Assembly: GCA_963813495.1 (NCBI GenBank)
Contig: CAWEZC010000001.1
Span: 262,130-326,129 of the forward strand
Direction of reading: 5' to 3'
DNA from: JACVRW01 sp963813495
GTDB lineage: Bacteria > Actinomycetota > Thermoleophilia > Solirubrobacterales > Thermoleophilaceae
Length of the DNA stretch: 64,000 nt
Shown: positions 54,608 through 63,993 of the stretch, piece by piece
Layout: each line of letters starts with the position of its first letter
Position numbering within the stretch: the first letter of the stretch is position 1
Position numbers and translations under genes: made by a program
The notes under the pieces: generated by a model
What the model saw: only the letters and a program-made list of their open reading frames with translations
Database searches by the model: none
What the model was told of the DNA's origin: nothing

Positions 54608-55877
54608 TCAGGGCGTCGCGAGGGAGCGCGCCAGCAGCTCCATCGGATGCAGCACGGGCAGCGTGCGGCCCAGGCGGGCGGTGTGCGACGTGATCTGCAG
54701 GGCGCAGCCGGGGTTGGCCGCCACCACAGCCTCGGCTCCGGTATCGAGCAGGTTGCGCGCCTTGCGCTCGCCGAGCTCCGCGGCCGGCTCGGGTTTGACC
54801 AGGTTGTAGATGCCCGCCGAGCCGCAGCAGAGCTCCCATTCGGCGGGCTCGACGAGCTCCAGGTCGGGGACCGCCCGCAGCAGGTTGCGCGGCTGGCTGC
54901 GCACGCCCTGGGCGTGGGCCAGGTGGCAGGCGTCGTGGTAGGCGATCCTCATTGCTACGGGACGGCGCTCGGCGCGCGGGCCGGCCTCGTCGAGGAACTC
55001 GCTCACGTCGCGGACCTTGGCCGCGAACGCCTCGGCGCGCTTTGCCCAGTCGGGCCTCGTCGCGCAGAACGTGGCCATAGTCCTTCATGGCCGAGCCGCA
55101 GCCCGCGGCGTTGACCACGACGGTGTCGTAGCCCTCCAGCTCCTCGATCGTGGTCTTGGCCAGCGAGCGAGCGTCGTCGTCCTGGCCGGCGTGGAGCGGC
55201 AGCGCTCCACAGCAGCGCGGCCGGCGCGGCGCATGGACGTCGAAGCCCTCGGCTGCCAGCACGGCGGCGGTGGCCGCGTTCACGTCGTTGAAGAAGACGC
55301 GCTGGACACAGCCCTGGAGCAGGGCGACGCTGCCCCGGCGCTCGCCGCGCGCCTCCACCAGTTCCGGCATGCGCTCCCAGGTCTCGCGCAGCGGCGTCTG
55401 CGGCGCCAACCCGGCCAGAGCCGACAGCTTGGGCGCCAGGCGGCGCACCCGCGGGCGCCGGGCGATGCCGTCGAGGCCCAGGGCCCGTGCGGCGCTCAGC
55501 CCGGGAGCGGCCAGGCGCAGCCGGCCGGGCCGCGTGAACAGCTCGAAGATGAGCCGCCGGTGCGCGCGCTCGCCCGCCGGGCGCTCGACGTTGCGCTCCA
55601 CCTGTGCTCGGGCGTCCTCCAGCAGCTTGTCGTAGCGCACCCCGGACGGGCAGGCGGTCACGCAGGCCATGCAACCGAGGCAGTTGTCGAGGTGATCGAC
55701 GATCGGCGCCGACAGCTCCTCCTGCCCCTGCTTGATCAGGACGATGCGCCCGCGCGGTGAGTCCATCTCCTCGCCCCACAGCACGTACGTGGGACAGGTG
55801 GGCAGGCAGAAGCCGCAATGCACACAGTCGTCGATCAGCTCCGGCTGGGGGGCCCGGATCGCGTCGTAGCCGCTCAT
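54608..55877 (-). pseudogene. glcF: Glycolate oxidase iron-sulfur subunit GlcF, apparent frameshift
   Basis: The protein is in two frames. The N-terminal part (from ATG at 55877) has CVHCGFCLPTCPTY and CLGCMACVTACPSG for two 4Fe-4S clusters and a first CCG domain. The C-terminal part (to TGA at 54608) has DACHLAHAQG and ELCCGSAGIYN of the second CCG domain. The frames meet at about 55055, where one extra base in a CC/GG run breaks RDE-P-D-W-A-K-R. Removing it restores about 422 residues, a normal GlcF length. Sequencing error or a recent mutation are both possible, as nothing else is decayed. ATGA overlap with glcE. Confidence 0.85.
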
Positions 55878-57013
55878 ACGAGACCGACCCCCGGGTTGCA
55901 GACTCCGGCCGGATCGAAGCCTTGCTTGACCCTCCGCATGAGCTGGAGCATGCCCGGGTCGACCGGCCCCCAGCCGTCGAGCTCGAGCGAGAGCGGCCGG
56001 TCGAGCACGGCGCAGGGGGAGGGGTGAAGCTCGCGGCGCAGGCTGTCGAGGCCGTCGGCAGAGAGCTCCGGCAGGCGCAGCCAGGACAGTCCCAGCCCGG
56101 CGCGCCCCACCACCGAGCCGCCCAGGCGCTCGGCCGCGCGCAGCAGCGCCGGCAGCCGCGTGGGCAGGCCGGACACGCGCACCACCACGCCCTGTTCGCC
56201 GGACGCGCGCTGGCCGCCGCGCTGCTCGGCCCAAATCCCCTCGTCGTCGTCCACGATCTCGCCGCGCAGGCCGGCTTCGCTGAGCAGGCGCTCGGCCGTC
56301 TGCGCCTGTGGGCGCGGCGCCGCCCCGGCGAAGCGCATCAGCAGCGCTCCCCGACCGTCCGACCAGCGCACGTCGAACCCCTGGTGCTCGAGCGGGGCGC
56401 GCCCGAGCGCCGCCGCGGCGCGCGCCAGCAGGCCGGGGTCGTCGGCGGCGCCCAGCGCCGTGGCGGTGTCGGGCGGCAGCGGGTGCAGGCGCACCGATAC
56501 CTCCACGATCGCGCCGAGGGTCCCGAAGGAGCCGCCGAACAGCTTGGCCAGGTCGTAGCCGGCCACGTTCTTGATCACCTTGCCGCCGCTCTTGGCCAGC
56601 GTCCCGTCGGACAGCGCCACGCGCATTCCCACCACGAGGTCGCGCACTCCGCCGTAGCGCGAGCGCAGCGGCCCGGAGTCGCCGCTGGCCACGACACCGC
56701 CCACCGTGGCGCCGTCGTCCGGCGGGTCGAGCGAGAGCATCTGGCCCTCGGCGGCGAACGTCTCCTGGGCACGGGCCAGCGGTACACCGGCCTCGAGCAC
56801 CGCGGTGAGGTCGCCTGCGTTGTGCTCAACGAGGCGGTCCAGGTTGTCCGTGGAGAGCTCGATCCCGGCGTCACGCACCTGACCGCCCCAGCTGAGCTTG
56901 GTGCCGCCGCCCGTGATCCGCACCGCGCTTCCGGCCTCGCCGGCCTCGCGCAGCAGAGCGGCCAGCGCCTCGCCGGACCCGGGCGCCTGGCGCTGGAGGC
57001 TCGTGGCGCTCAT
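55874..57013 (-). CDS. glcE: Glycolate oxidase FAD-binding subunit GlcE
   Basis: The 379-residue protein has the FAD-binding type 4 fold: GGGTKLSWGG, DGATVGGVVASGDSGP, RDLVVGMRVALSDG and KNVAGYDLAKLFGGSFGTLG. The C-terminal end has CNPGVGLV. GlcE forms the glycolate oxidase with GlcD and GlcF, passing electrons to the quinone pool. The start overlaps the glcD stop by one base (TGATG). Confidence 0.92.
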   Translation of the reverse strand: MSATSLQRQAPGSGEALAALLREAGEAGSAVRITGGGTKLSWGGQVRDAGIELSTDNLDRLVEHNAGDLTAVLEAGVPLARAQETFAAEGQMLSLDPPDDGATVGGVVASGDSGPLRSRYGGVRDLVVGMRVALSDGTLAKSGGKVIKNVAGYDLAKLFGGSFGTLGAIVEVSVRLHPLPPDTATALGAADDPGLLARAAAALGRAPLEHQGFDVRWSDGRGALLMRFAGAAPRPQAQTAERLLSEAGLRGEIVDDDEGIWAEQRGGQRASGEQGVVVRVSGLPTRLPALLRAAERLGGSVVGRAGLGLSWLRLPELSADGLDSLRRELHPSPCAVLDRPLSLELDGWGPVDPGMLQLMRRVKQGFDPAGVCNPGVGLV

Positions 57014-58536
57014 CAGAAGCGCTCCGCCACTCCGGCCTGCTCGAGCGGATGCCGGCGGTAGGGCCCCGGCACCTCGCCGCACAGGCGCGGCGTGGGCATG
57101 ACCTTGCCGGGATTCGCGCGCTGCTCCGGATCGAAGGCGCAGCGCAGCCTCTGGAAGGCCGACAGGTCGGTCTCGCTGAACATCTCCGGCATGTAGCGCT
57201 TCTTGTCCACGCCCACGCCGTGCTCGCCGGTGATCGAGCCGCCGGCGTCCACGCAGGCCTTGACGATCAGCCCCGCCAGCTCCTCCGCGCGCTCGGCCTC
57301 GCCCGGCTGGGCGCCGTCGTAACACACGAGCGGGTGCAGGTTGCCGTCGCCGGCGTGGAACACGTTCGCCACCCGAAGGTCGTGCTCGGCCGCCAGCTCG
57401 TCGATGCGAGCCAGCACCTCGGCCAGGCGGGTGCGGGGGATCACGCTGTCCTGGACGTAGTAGTTGGGGGCGATCCGGCCCATGGCCGCGAAGGCCGCCT
57501 TGCGCGTGCGCCAGATCAGCTCGCGCTCCGCCTCGTCCTGGGCCACGCGCACCGAGTCGGCGCCAGCGTTCTCGCAGATCGAGACCACCTGGTCGAAGCG
57601 CGTCTCGCACTCGGCCTCCGCGCCGTCGAGCTCCACCACCAGTGCCGCCCCCGCGTCCATCGGATAGCCGGCCCCGGTGGCGCCCTCGGCTGCGCGGATC
57701 GACAGGTTGTCCATCATCTCGATCGCCCCCGGCACGATCCCGCTCGACACGATCTCCGACACCACCTCGCCGGCCTGCACGGTCGACCCGAAGAAGGCCA
57801 CCAGGGTCCGGACCGCCTCGGGCTTGGGTATCACGCGCAGCCAGATGCCGGTGGCGATGCCCAGCGTGCCCTCGGAGCCCACGAACGCGCCCAGCAGGTC
57901 GAAGCCCGGGGAGTCGATCTCGGGACCCCCGAGCGTGAGCTGGCTGCCGTCCGGCATCACGAGCTCGAGGCCGGTCACGTAGTTGGTGGTGAAGCCGTAC
58001 TTGAAGCAGTGGGCGCCGCCCGAGTTCTCGGCCACGTTGCCGCCGATGGTGCAAACGATCTGGCTGGAGGGATCCGGCGGGTAGAAGTGCGTGGGGCCCA
58101 CCGCCTGCGAGACCGCGATGTTGGTCACGCCGGGCTCCACCAGCACGCGGCCGTTGTCGAGGTCGACCTCGCGGATCCGGCGCAGGCGCGAGAGCGCGAT
58201 CAGCACGCCCTCCTCGACGGGGGTGGCGCCGCCGGACAGGCCCGAGCCCGCCCCCCGGGCCACGAACGGCACCTCGGCCTCGTGACAGGCGCGCACCACC
58301 GCCGCGACCTCGTCGGGCGTGCCCGGCAGCACCACCATGCCGGGGGTGACCGCGTACTGCAGCAGCCCGTCCGAGGCGTAGGTGGCCAGCTGGTGCTCGT
58401 GGGTGATGGCGTGCTCGGGGCCGACGATCTCGCGCAGCCGCTGCTCGAGCGGGCCGAGCGGATGGCGCGGGCCCGCCTCCGCCTCGGTGGGCGGCCCGTC
58501 GCCCCAGGCCGCGCCGGCGCCGACCTCGGCGCTCAC
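57013..58536 (-). CDS. glcD: Glycolate oxidase FAD-linked subunit GlcD
   Basis: Oxidises glycolate, and in relatives D-lactate, to the 2-oxo acid. The 507-residue protein has FAD-binding VARGAGSGLSGGA, GGNVAENSGGAHCFKYG, FVGSEGTLGIATG, and the C-terminal metal-site HAGDGNLHP with GGSITGEHGVGVDKK. GTG at 58536 overlaps the lldP stop (GTGA). The operon order is lldP-glcD-glcE-glcF. Confidence 0.93.
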   Translation of the reverse strand: MSAEVGAGAAWGDGPPTEAEAGPRHPLGPLEQRLREIVGPEHAITHEHQLATYASDGLLQYAVTPGMVVLPGTPDEVAAVVRACHEAEVPFVARGAGSGLSGGATPVEEGVLIALSRLRRIREVDLDNGRVLVEPGVTNIAVSQAVGPTHFYPPDPSSQIVCTIGGNVAENSGGAHCFKYGFTTNYVTGLELVMPDGSQLTLGGPEIDSPGFDLLGAFVGSEGTLGIATGIWLRVIPKPEAVRTLVAFFGSTVQAGEVVSEIVSSGIVPGAIEMMDNLSIRAAEGATGAGYPMDAGAALVVELDGAEAECETRFDQVVSICENAGADSVRVAQDEAERELIWRTRKAAFAAMGRIAPNYYVQDSVIPRTRLAEVLARIDELAAEHDLRVANVFHAGDGNLHPLVCYDGAQPGEAERAEELAGLIVKACVDAGGSITGEHGVGVDKKRYMPEMFSETDLSAFQRLRCAFDPEQRANPGKVMPTPRLCGEVPGPYRRHPLEQAGVAERF

Positions 58537-60212
58537 TCCACGACCATCCACTCCAGCACCGGTGTGGATTGCAGGTAGACGAGGATGCACATGATCAGCA
58601 CGAGCGCGAGGCTCCAGCCGAGCACCTTACGGAACAGGTCACCCTCCTTGCCGGCGAGGCCGACCGCCGCGGCGCCGATCGCCAGGTTCTGCGGCGAGAT
58701 CATCTTGCCCAGTACTCCGCCCGAGCTGTTGGCGGAGGCGAGCAGGGTCGGCGAGATGCCGGCGTCCTTCGCGGCGGTCACCTGGAGGGCGCCGAAGAGC
58801 GCGTTGGACGAAGTGTCCGAGCCGGTGACGGCCACCCCGAGCCAGCCGATCAGCGAGGACAGGAAGGCGAAGAAGTCGCCGGCCCCGGCGGCCCAGAGCC
58901 CGAGCGTGATGGTCTGGCCGGACTGGTTCATCACGTAGGCGAGGCCGAGCACGGCGGCCACGGTCAGGATCGCCCACTTGAGCTGGTCGATCGAAGCGCC
59001 GGCGACCCTCAGGGCGCGACGAGGCGACACCCTCAGCACCACCATCGTGATGAGGCCCGAGATCAGCAGCAGGGTCCCCGCTGCGGGCAGCCAGTTGAAG
59101 TTGTAGGTGAGGGAGCTGAGCGGCTCGCCGTCCGGGGTGCGCACGTCCAGGCCGGGCCACTCGAACGTCGTCGTCCAGGGCGATTCCGCCAGAGCGTCCT
59201 TGACCGCCGGTATCTGGGCGATCGAGAAGATGGCGATGATGATCAGGTAGGGCGAGTAGGCCCGCAGGATGTCCGAGGGGGTGTCCTTCTTGGTGTCGTC
59301 CCGCCGGGCGATCTCGGCCTCCATGACGGGGTCGTGCGTCTCGCTGCCCGCCACGGCCGGTCGCGTGAAGCGCCCGTCGTCGTCCCCGATGAGTGGCTCG
59401 GAGGGCTCCCAGACGCGCAGCAGGGCGACGATCGAGCCGGTGGCCAGCAGCGAGGCCACGATGTCGGTGAGCTCGACGGAGATGTAGTTGGAGCACAGGA
59501 ACTGGGCCAGGGCGAAGGTGAAGCCGCCGACCACCGCCGCCGGCCAGGCCTGCCGGATGCCGCGCGAACCATCGACCATGCCGATCAGGATCAGCGGCAC
59601 CACCAGGGCGAGGAACGGCGTCTGGCGGCCGACCATCGCGCCGAGATCCTCCTTGGGCAGCCCGGTGATCTCGGACAGGGTCACGATCGGGATGGCGATG
59701 GCACCGAAGGCCACCGGCGCGGTGTTGGCCACGAGCGCCACGGCGGCCGCCTTGATCGGCTGGAAGCCGAGGGCGATCAGCATCACGGCCGTGATCGCCA
59801 CGGGCGTGCCGAAGCCGGCCAGCGCCTCGAGCAGCGCCCCGAAGCAGAAGGCGATGATCACGGCCTGGACGCGCTGGTCGGTGGAGATTGCTCCAAACGA
59901 CCGGCGCAGGACGGCGAAGTGGCCGGTCTCGACCGTCATGTTGTAGATCCAGATCGCCGCGACGACGATCCACATGATCGGGAAGACGCCGAAGACGATG
60001 CCCTCGCTGGCCGACAGCGCGGTCTGGTCGAAGGGCATGCCGTAGACGATCAGGGCCACCAGCATCGCCACGCCGAGCGCGGCCAGCGCAGCCCATTGGG
60101 CGGCGACCTTCAGGCCGCCGAGAAGCACGAACAGCACGAGTATCGGGAGCACCGCGAAGATGGAGCTGAGCCCTAGTGAACTCGATACCGGGTCAAAGTC
60201 CTGCGTGTACAC
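58533..60212 (-). CDS. lldP: Lactate/glycolate permease LldP
   Basis: Proton symporter for L-lactate, D-lactate and glycolate. The 559-residue protein has about 12-14 hydrophobic segments and LldP landmarks such as GALLEALAGFGTPVAITAVML, NTAPVAFGAIAIPI and a C-terminal GVAVTGSDTSSNALFG. A hydrophilic loop near residues 280-310 is longer than the others. It has a GGGGAGG ribosome site before its GTG start and leads the glc operon, divergent from lut. Confidence 0.92.
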   Translation of the reverse strand: MYTQDFDPVSSSLGLSSIFAVLPILVLFVLLGGLKVAAQWAALAALGVAMLVALIVYGMPFDQTALSASEGIVFGVFPIMWIVVAAIWIYNMTVETGHFAVLRRSFGAISTDQRVQAVIIAFCFGALLEALAGFGTPVAITAVMLIALGFQPIKAAAVALVANTAPVAFGAIAIPIVTLSEITGLPKEDLGAMVGRQTPFLALVVPLILIGMVDGSRGIRQAWPAAVVGGFTFALAQFLCSNYISVELTDIVASLLATGSIVALLRVWEPSEPLIGDDDGRFTRPAVAGSETHDPVMEAEIARRDDTKKDTPSDILRAYSPYLIIIAIFSIAQIPAVKDALAESPWTTTFEWPGLDVRTPDGEPLSSLTYNFNWLPAAGTLLLISGLITMVVLRVSPRRALRVAGASIDQLKWAILTVAAVLGLAYVMNQSGQTITLGLWAAGAGDFFAFLSSLIGWLGVAVTGSDTSSNALFGALQVTAAKDAGISPTLLASANSSGGVLGKMISPQNLAIGAAAVGLAGKEGDLFRKVLGWSLALVLIMCILVYLQSTPVLEWMVVE

Positions 60213-60283
60213 GGTGCCTCCCCGCTCGTTGCCTCTCTCACTAGGCGGGTTGCCCGGGCCTGCTTCGGGGAAACTCCTATTGC
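60213..60283. promoter_or_regulatory. Divergent control region of the lldP-glc and lut operons
   Basis: This 71-bp gap must hold both promoters. On the minus strand TAGTGA lies upstream of the lldP ribosome site. On the plus strand the bases before the lutA GTG have no Shine-Dalgarno sequence. No lactate regulator gene (LldR/LutR) is adjacent, and no clear operator is recognised. Confidence 0.35.
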
Positions 60284-60979
60284 GTGCGACTCGCGCTCTT
60301 TGTCACCTGCCTGGGGGACACGCTGTTCCCGGCCGTCGGCCGGGCCGTCGTGCGCCTGCTCGATCGCCTCGGGCACGAGGTCGACTTTCCGCTGGAACAG
60401 ACGTGCTGTGGCCAGATGCACCTCAACTCGGGCTACGCCGAGGAAGGCGGCGCGCTGGCGCGGCGCACGGGCGAGGTCTTCGCGGCCTATGAGGCGGTGG
60501 TGTGCCCCTCGGCCTCCTGCGCGGGAACGCTGCGCGAGCAGCTCGGGCCCGGCGCGCCGCCGGTGTACGAGCTCTCGGAGCTGTTGGTGGACGTGCTCGA
60601 ACTGGACGACGTGGGCGCGTACTTCCCCCACCGCGTGACCTACCACCCCACCTGCCACTCGTTGCGCACGCTGCGGGTGGGAGAGCGCCCGGGACGCTTG
60701 CTGCGCGCGGTGGGAGGGCTCGAGCTCGTGGAGCTGCCCGATGCCGAGGAGTGCTGCGGATTCGGCGGGACCTTCGCGGTCAAGAACCCGGATGTGTCCA
60801 CGGCGATGCTGTCGGACAAGCTGCGCTCGGTGCTCGACACGCGAGCGGAGGTGCTGTGCGCCCTCGACTCGTCCTGCCTCATGCACATGGGGGGCGGGCT
60901 CTCGCGCGGGCGCACCGGAGTGCGCACCGTGCACCTGGCCGAGATCCTGGCCGCCACCGGTGAGGAGGCCGGGCGGTGA
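60284..60979 (+). CDS. lutA: Lactate utilization protein LutA
   Basis: Fe-S oxidoreductase subunit of the LutABC L-lactate dehydrogenase complex. The 231-residue protein has two CCG domains, with QTCCGQMHLNSGY in the first half and EECCGFGGTFAVKNP in the second, plus HPTCHSLR. GTG start. It overlaps the lutBC gene by 4 bp, so the proteins are made together. Confidence 0.93.
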   Translation: MRLALFVTCLGDTLFPAVGRAVVRLLDRLGHEVDFPLEQTCCGQMHLNSGYAEEGGALARRTGEVFAAYEAVVCPSASCAGTLREQLGPGAPPVYELSELLVDVLELDDVGAYFPHRVTYHPTCHSLRTLRVGERPGRLLRAVGGLELVELPDAEECCGFGGTFAVKNPDVSTAMLSDKLRSVLDTRAEVLCALDSSCLMHMGGGLSRGRTGVRTVHLAEILAATGEEAGR

Positions 60980-63090
60980 GCTTTCCGGCGGCCGCGCGCG
61001 AGGCGCTCACCGACAGCCAGCTGCGCGCCAACCTCGGTCGGGCGACTCGAACGATCCGCGACAAGCGAGCGCGGGTGGTGGGGGAGGTGCCGGACTGGGA
61101 AGCACTGCGCGCGGCGGGCGCGGCGGCCAAGGACCGGGTGCTGACCGCGCTCGACGCCGAGCTCGAGCGGCTCGAGGCGGCGGTCGAGGTCGCCGGCGGG
61201 CAGGTGCACTGGGCGCGCGACGGCGCAGAGGCGTGCGCGATCGTGGCCGGCATCGCTCGTTCGCACGGCATCGACGAGGTCGTGAAGGTCAAGTCGATCG
61301 CCACGGACGAGATCGGCCTCAACGACTCTCTCGCCGCCGCCGGCATCCGCGCCGTGGAGACCGATCTGGCCGAGCTGATCGTGCAGCTGGGCAACGACTC
61401 GCCCTCCCACATCCTGGTGCCGGCGATCCACAAGAACCGAGCCGAGATCCGTGACGTGTTTCGCCGCGAGCTCGGCCTGGCCGACCTGACCGACGAGCCG
61501 AGCGCGCTGGCCGAGGCCGCCCGCCGGCACCTGCGCCAGAAGTTCCTGTCGGCGCGGATGGGAATCAGCGGAGCCAACTTCGGGGTGGCCGAGACGGGCA
61601 CCGTCTGCGTGGTTGAGTCCGAGGGCAACGGGCGCATGTGCACGACGCTGCCCGAGGTGCTCGTGACGGTCATGGGCGTGGAGAAGGTGGTGCCTTCCTG
61701 GCGCGACATGGAGGTCTTCCTCCAGCTGCTGCCGCGCTCCTCGACCGGTGAGCGGATGAACCCCTACACGTCGCTCTGGACCGGCGTGCGCGACGGCGAC
61801 GGGCCGCGCGAGTTCCACCTGGTGCTGATGGACAACGGGCGCACCGCCGCGCTGGCGGACGAGATCGGGCGCCAGGCCCTGCGCTGCATCCGCTGCAGCG
61901 CCTGCCTCAACGTCTGCCCGGTGTACTCACGGGTCGGCGGGCACGCCTACGAATCGGTCTATCCCGGGCCCATCGGCGCGATCCTCACCCCACAGCTGTC
62001 GGGAATGGAGGCGGCCGGGTCGCTGCCCTATGCGTCGTCGTTGTGCGGGGCGTGCGGCGACGTCTGCCCGGTGAACATCGAGATCCCGCGGCTGTTGGTG
62101 CACCTGCGTGGGCGCGAGCGCTCCGAGGCGTCGGCGGTGGACCCGGAAAAACTGGCTTTCAAGGGGCTGTACCGGGCGTTGTCGACCCGCTCCGGCTACG
62201 AGCGGGCGCAGCGGTTGGCCCGTGCCGCGAGCCGCCCGCTGGCGCGCGGGGGCCGCATCACCCGGGCGCCGGCGCTGCTGGCCGGCTGGACGATGTCGCG
62301 CGATCTGCCGGCGCCGGCGCCGGAGACCTTCCGGGAATGGTGGCGGCGCACGCGCGCTGAGCCCCAAACGCCCGCGCCAAGTGTCTCGACGGTCAAGCTA
62401 TCTGCGTTTCCGGCAACTATCAGCGAAAGGAGGGGTGGGGCGGCCGAACGGCGACCTGTCGCGGGCGGTCCGCGGGCCGAGGTGCTCAACCGCGTGCGCT
62501 CGGCGCTCGCCGGCGCGCCCGCAGCACCGGAGCCCACGCGCGAGTACCGCACCCGGGACGAGCGACAGCGCAACGAGATCGTCTCCCTGTTCGCCGAGCG
62601 CGTGGCCGAGTACCAGGCCACGGTCCATCGCCTGAGGGACGGCGAGATCGCCCCGACCGTTGCACGCGTATGTGCCGACCACGGGGCGAACCGGCTCGGC
62701 GTTCCGCCCGGTCTGCCCGACGAGTGGCGGCCCGATGGCCCGGAGCTCGTCGAGGACGCCGGACTCTCGGCCCACGAGCTCGACGCCCTCGACGGCGCGC
62801 TCACCGGGGCCGCCGTCGGCATCGCCGAGACCGGCACCTTCGTGTTGGACGGCGGGCCCGCCCAGGGCCGGCGCGCGCTCAGCCTCGTTCCCGACCTGCA
62901 CATCTGCGTGGTGCGCGGCGGGCAGGTGGTGGGGCTCGTGCCCGAGGCCGTCGAACGGCTCGAGGCCGCCGTGCTTGAGCGGCGCCCGCTTACCTTGGTG
63001 TCCGGGCCGTCGGCCACATCGGACATCGAGCTCGACCGGGTCGAGGGTGTCCACGGCCCGCGGACCTTGCACGTACTGCTGGTCGAGTAG
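60976..63090 (+). CDS. lutBC: LutB-LutC fusion protein (lactate utilization)
   Basis: One 704-residue frame joins two proteins that are usually separate. Residues 1 to about 465 are LutB: an LUD domain with GISGANFGVAETGT, then two 4Fe-4S motifs (C304, C307, C310, C314 and C357, C360, C364) and a C-terminal WWRR end. Residues about 498-704 are LutC, a second LUD domain with GIAETGTFVLDGG. The linker is encoded by AT-richer DNA (62382-62432, 28 of 51 bases G or C) that contains AAAGGAGG, as if an old intergenic region had become coding. The complex should oxidise L-lactate to pyruvate. Confidence 0.92.
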   Translation: MSFPAAAREALTDSQLRANLGRATRTIRDKRARVVGEVPDWEALRAAGAAAKDRVLTALDAELERLEAAVEVAGGQVHWARDGAEACAIVAGIARSHGIDEVVKVKSIATDEIGLNDSLAAAGIRAVETDLAELIVQLGNDSPSHILVPAIHKNRAEIRDVFRRELGLADLTDEPSALAEAARRHLRQKFLSARMGISGANFGVAETGTVCVVESEGNGRMCTTLPEVLVTVMGVEKVVPSWRDMEVFLQLLPRSSTGERMNPYTSLWTGVRDGDGPREFHLVLMDNGRTAALADEIGRQALRCIRCSACLNVCPVYSRVGGHAYESVYPGPIGAILTPQLSGMEAAGSLPYASSLCGACGDVCPVNIEIPRLLVHLRGRERSEASAVDPEKLAFKGLYRALSTRSGYERAQRLARAASRPLARGGRITRAPALLAGWTMSRDLPAPAPETFREWWRRTRAEPQTPAPSVSTVKLSAFPATISERRGGAAERRPVAGGPRAEVLNRVRSALAGAPAAPEPTREYRTRDERQRNEIVSLFAERVAEYQATVHRLRDGEIAPTVARVCADHGANRLGVPPGLPDEWRPDGPELVEDAGLSAHELDALDGALTGAAVGIAETGTFVLDGGPAQGRRALSLVPDLHICVVRGGQVVGLVPEAVERLEAAVLERRPLTLVSGPSATSDIELDRVEGVHGPRTLHVLLVE

Positions 63091-63093
63091 AGC

Positions 63094-63993
63094 GTGCGCA
63101 CGGTCTTCCTCGGCACCACCGACTTCGCGGCGACGGTGCTCGACCGCCTCGCCGCCTCACCCCATCGCCCGGTGCTCGTGGTCACCCGCCCCGACAGCCG
63201 GCAGGGGCGCGGCCGCCGGCTGGCGCCACCGCGGGTGGCCGAGGCCGCTCGACTGCTGGGCATCGAGCTGTTCCAGCCCGGCAACGTCAACGACGAAGAG
63301 GCCCGCGCCGCCATCGCGGCCGCTGATCCCGAGGTGGTGGTGATCTGCGCCTACGGAGCGCTCCTGCGCGAGCCGCTGCTGTCGGAGCACGAGCTGCTCA
63401 ACGTTCATCCCTCCCTGCTTCCACGCTGGCGGGGGGCCGCCCCCGTGGAGCGCGCCATCGAGGCCGGCGACGAGGAGACGGGAGTGACGATCATGCGCCC
63501 GGTCGCCGAGCTCGACGCCGGCCCGATCGCCCTGCAGCGCGCAGAGGCGATCTCGCCGGACGACGACTACGGCTCGCTCTCCGGCCGGCTGGCGCCACTC
63601 AGCGGAGAGCTGCTCCTCGAGGCCCTCGAGGAACCCCCCGCCTTCCACGAGCAGCCCGGCGAGGGAATCACCTACGCCGAAAAGATCGACCCCGCCGAGC
63701 GACTGCTCGACCCCACGTTGCGCGCCGACCGGCTGGAACGGCGGGTGCGGGCGCTCACTCCGCACATCGGCGCCTACATCGAGCTGGCCTGGGGCGAACG
63801 GCTCGGGGTGGTCCGCGCCGGCCTCGTGCCCGACGCGGGCCCCGCGCCGGGCGCGCTGGCGGAGAGCGAAGGCCGGCTGCTCTACGGCACGGCCGCGGGC
63901 GCGCTCGAACTGCTCGAGGTCCACCCGGCCGGCAAGCGCCCGATGGACGCCTCCGCGTGGCTGCTCGGAAACCGCTCTCGCCTGGCCGGCTGA
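63094..63993 (+). CDS. fmt: Methionyl-tRNA formyltransferase
   Basis: Formylates initiator Met-tRNA, the counterpart of peptide deformylase. The 299-residue protein has FLGTTDFA at the N-terminus, the NVHPSLLPRWRGAAPVERA formyl-transfer motif with the Asn/His pair, and ELDAGPIALQ. The C-terminal OB-like domain covers about 200-299. GTG start, three bases after lutBC. It is separated from def by a block of catabolic genes. Confidence 0.95.
   Translation: MRTVFLGTTDFAATVLDRLAASPHRPVLVVTRPDSRQGRGRRLAPPRVAEAARLLGIELFQPGNVNDEEARAAIAAADPEVVVICAYGALLREPLLSEHELLNVHPSLLPRWRGAAPVERAIEAGDEETGVTIMRPVAELDAGPIALQRAEAISPDDDYGSLSGRLAPLSGELLLEALEEPPAFHEQPGEGITYAEKIDPAERLLDPTLRADRLERRVRALTPHIGAYIELAWGERLGVVRAGLVPDAGPAPGALAESEGRLLYGTAAGALELLEVHPAGKRPMDASAWLLGNRSRLAG

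Noticed and set aside
55874..58054. A 726-residue GlcE form
   Set aside because: The first half is an out-of-frame shadow of glcD; ATG at 57013 gives the normal GlcE.
62435..62640. Separate lutC start at the GTG after AAAGGAGG
   Set aside because: That GTG is out of frame with LutC; the LutC domain is read in the LutB frame without a break.
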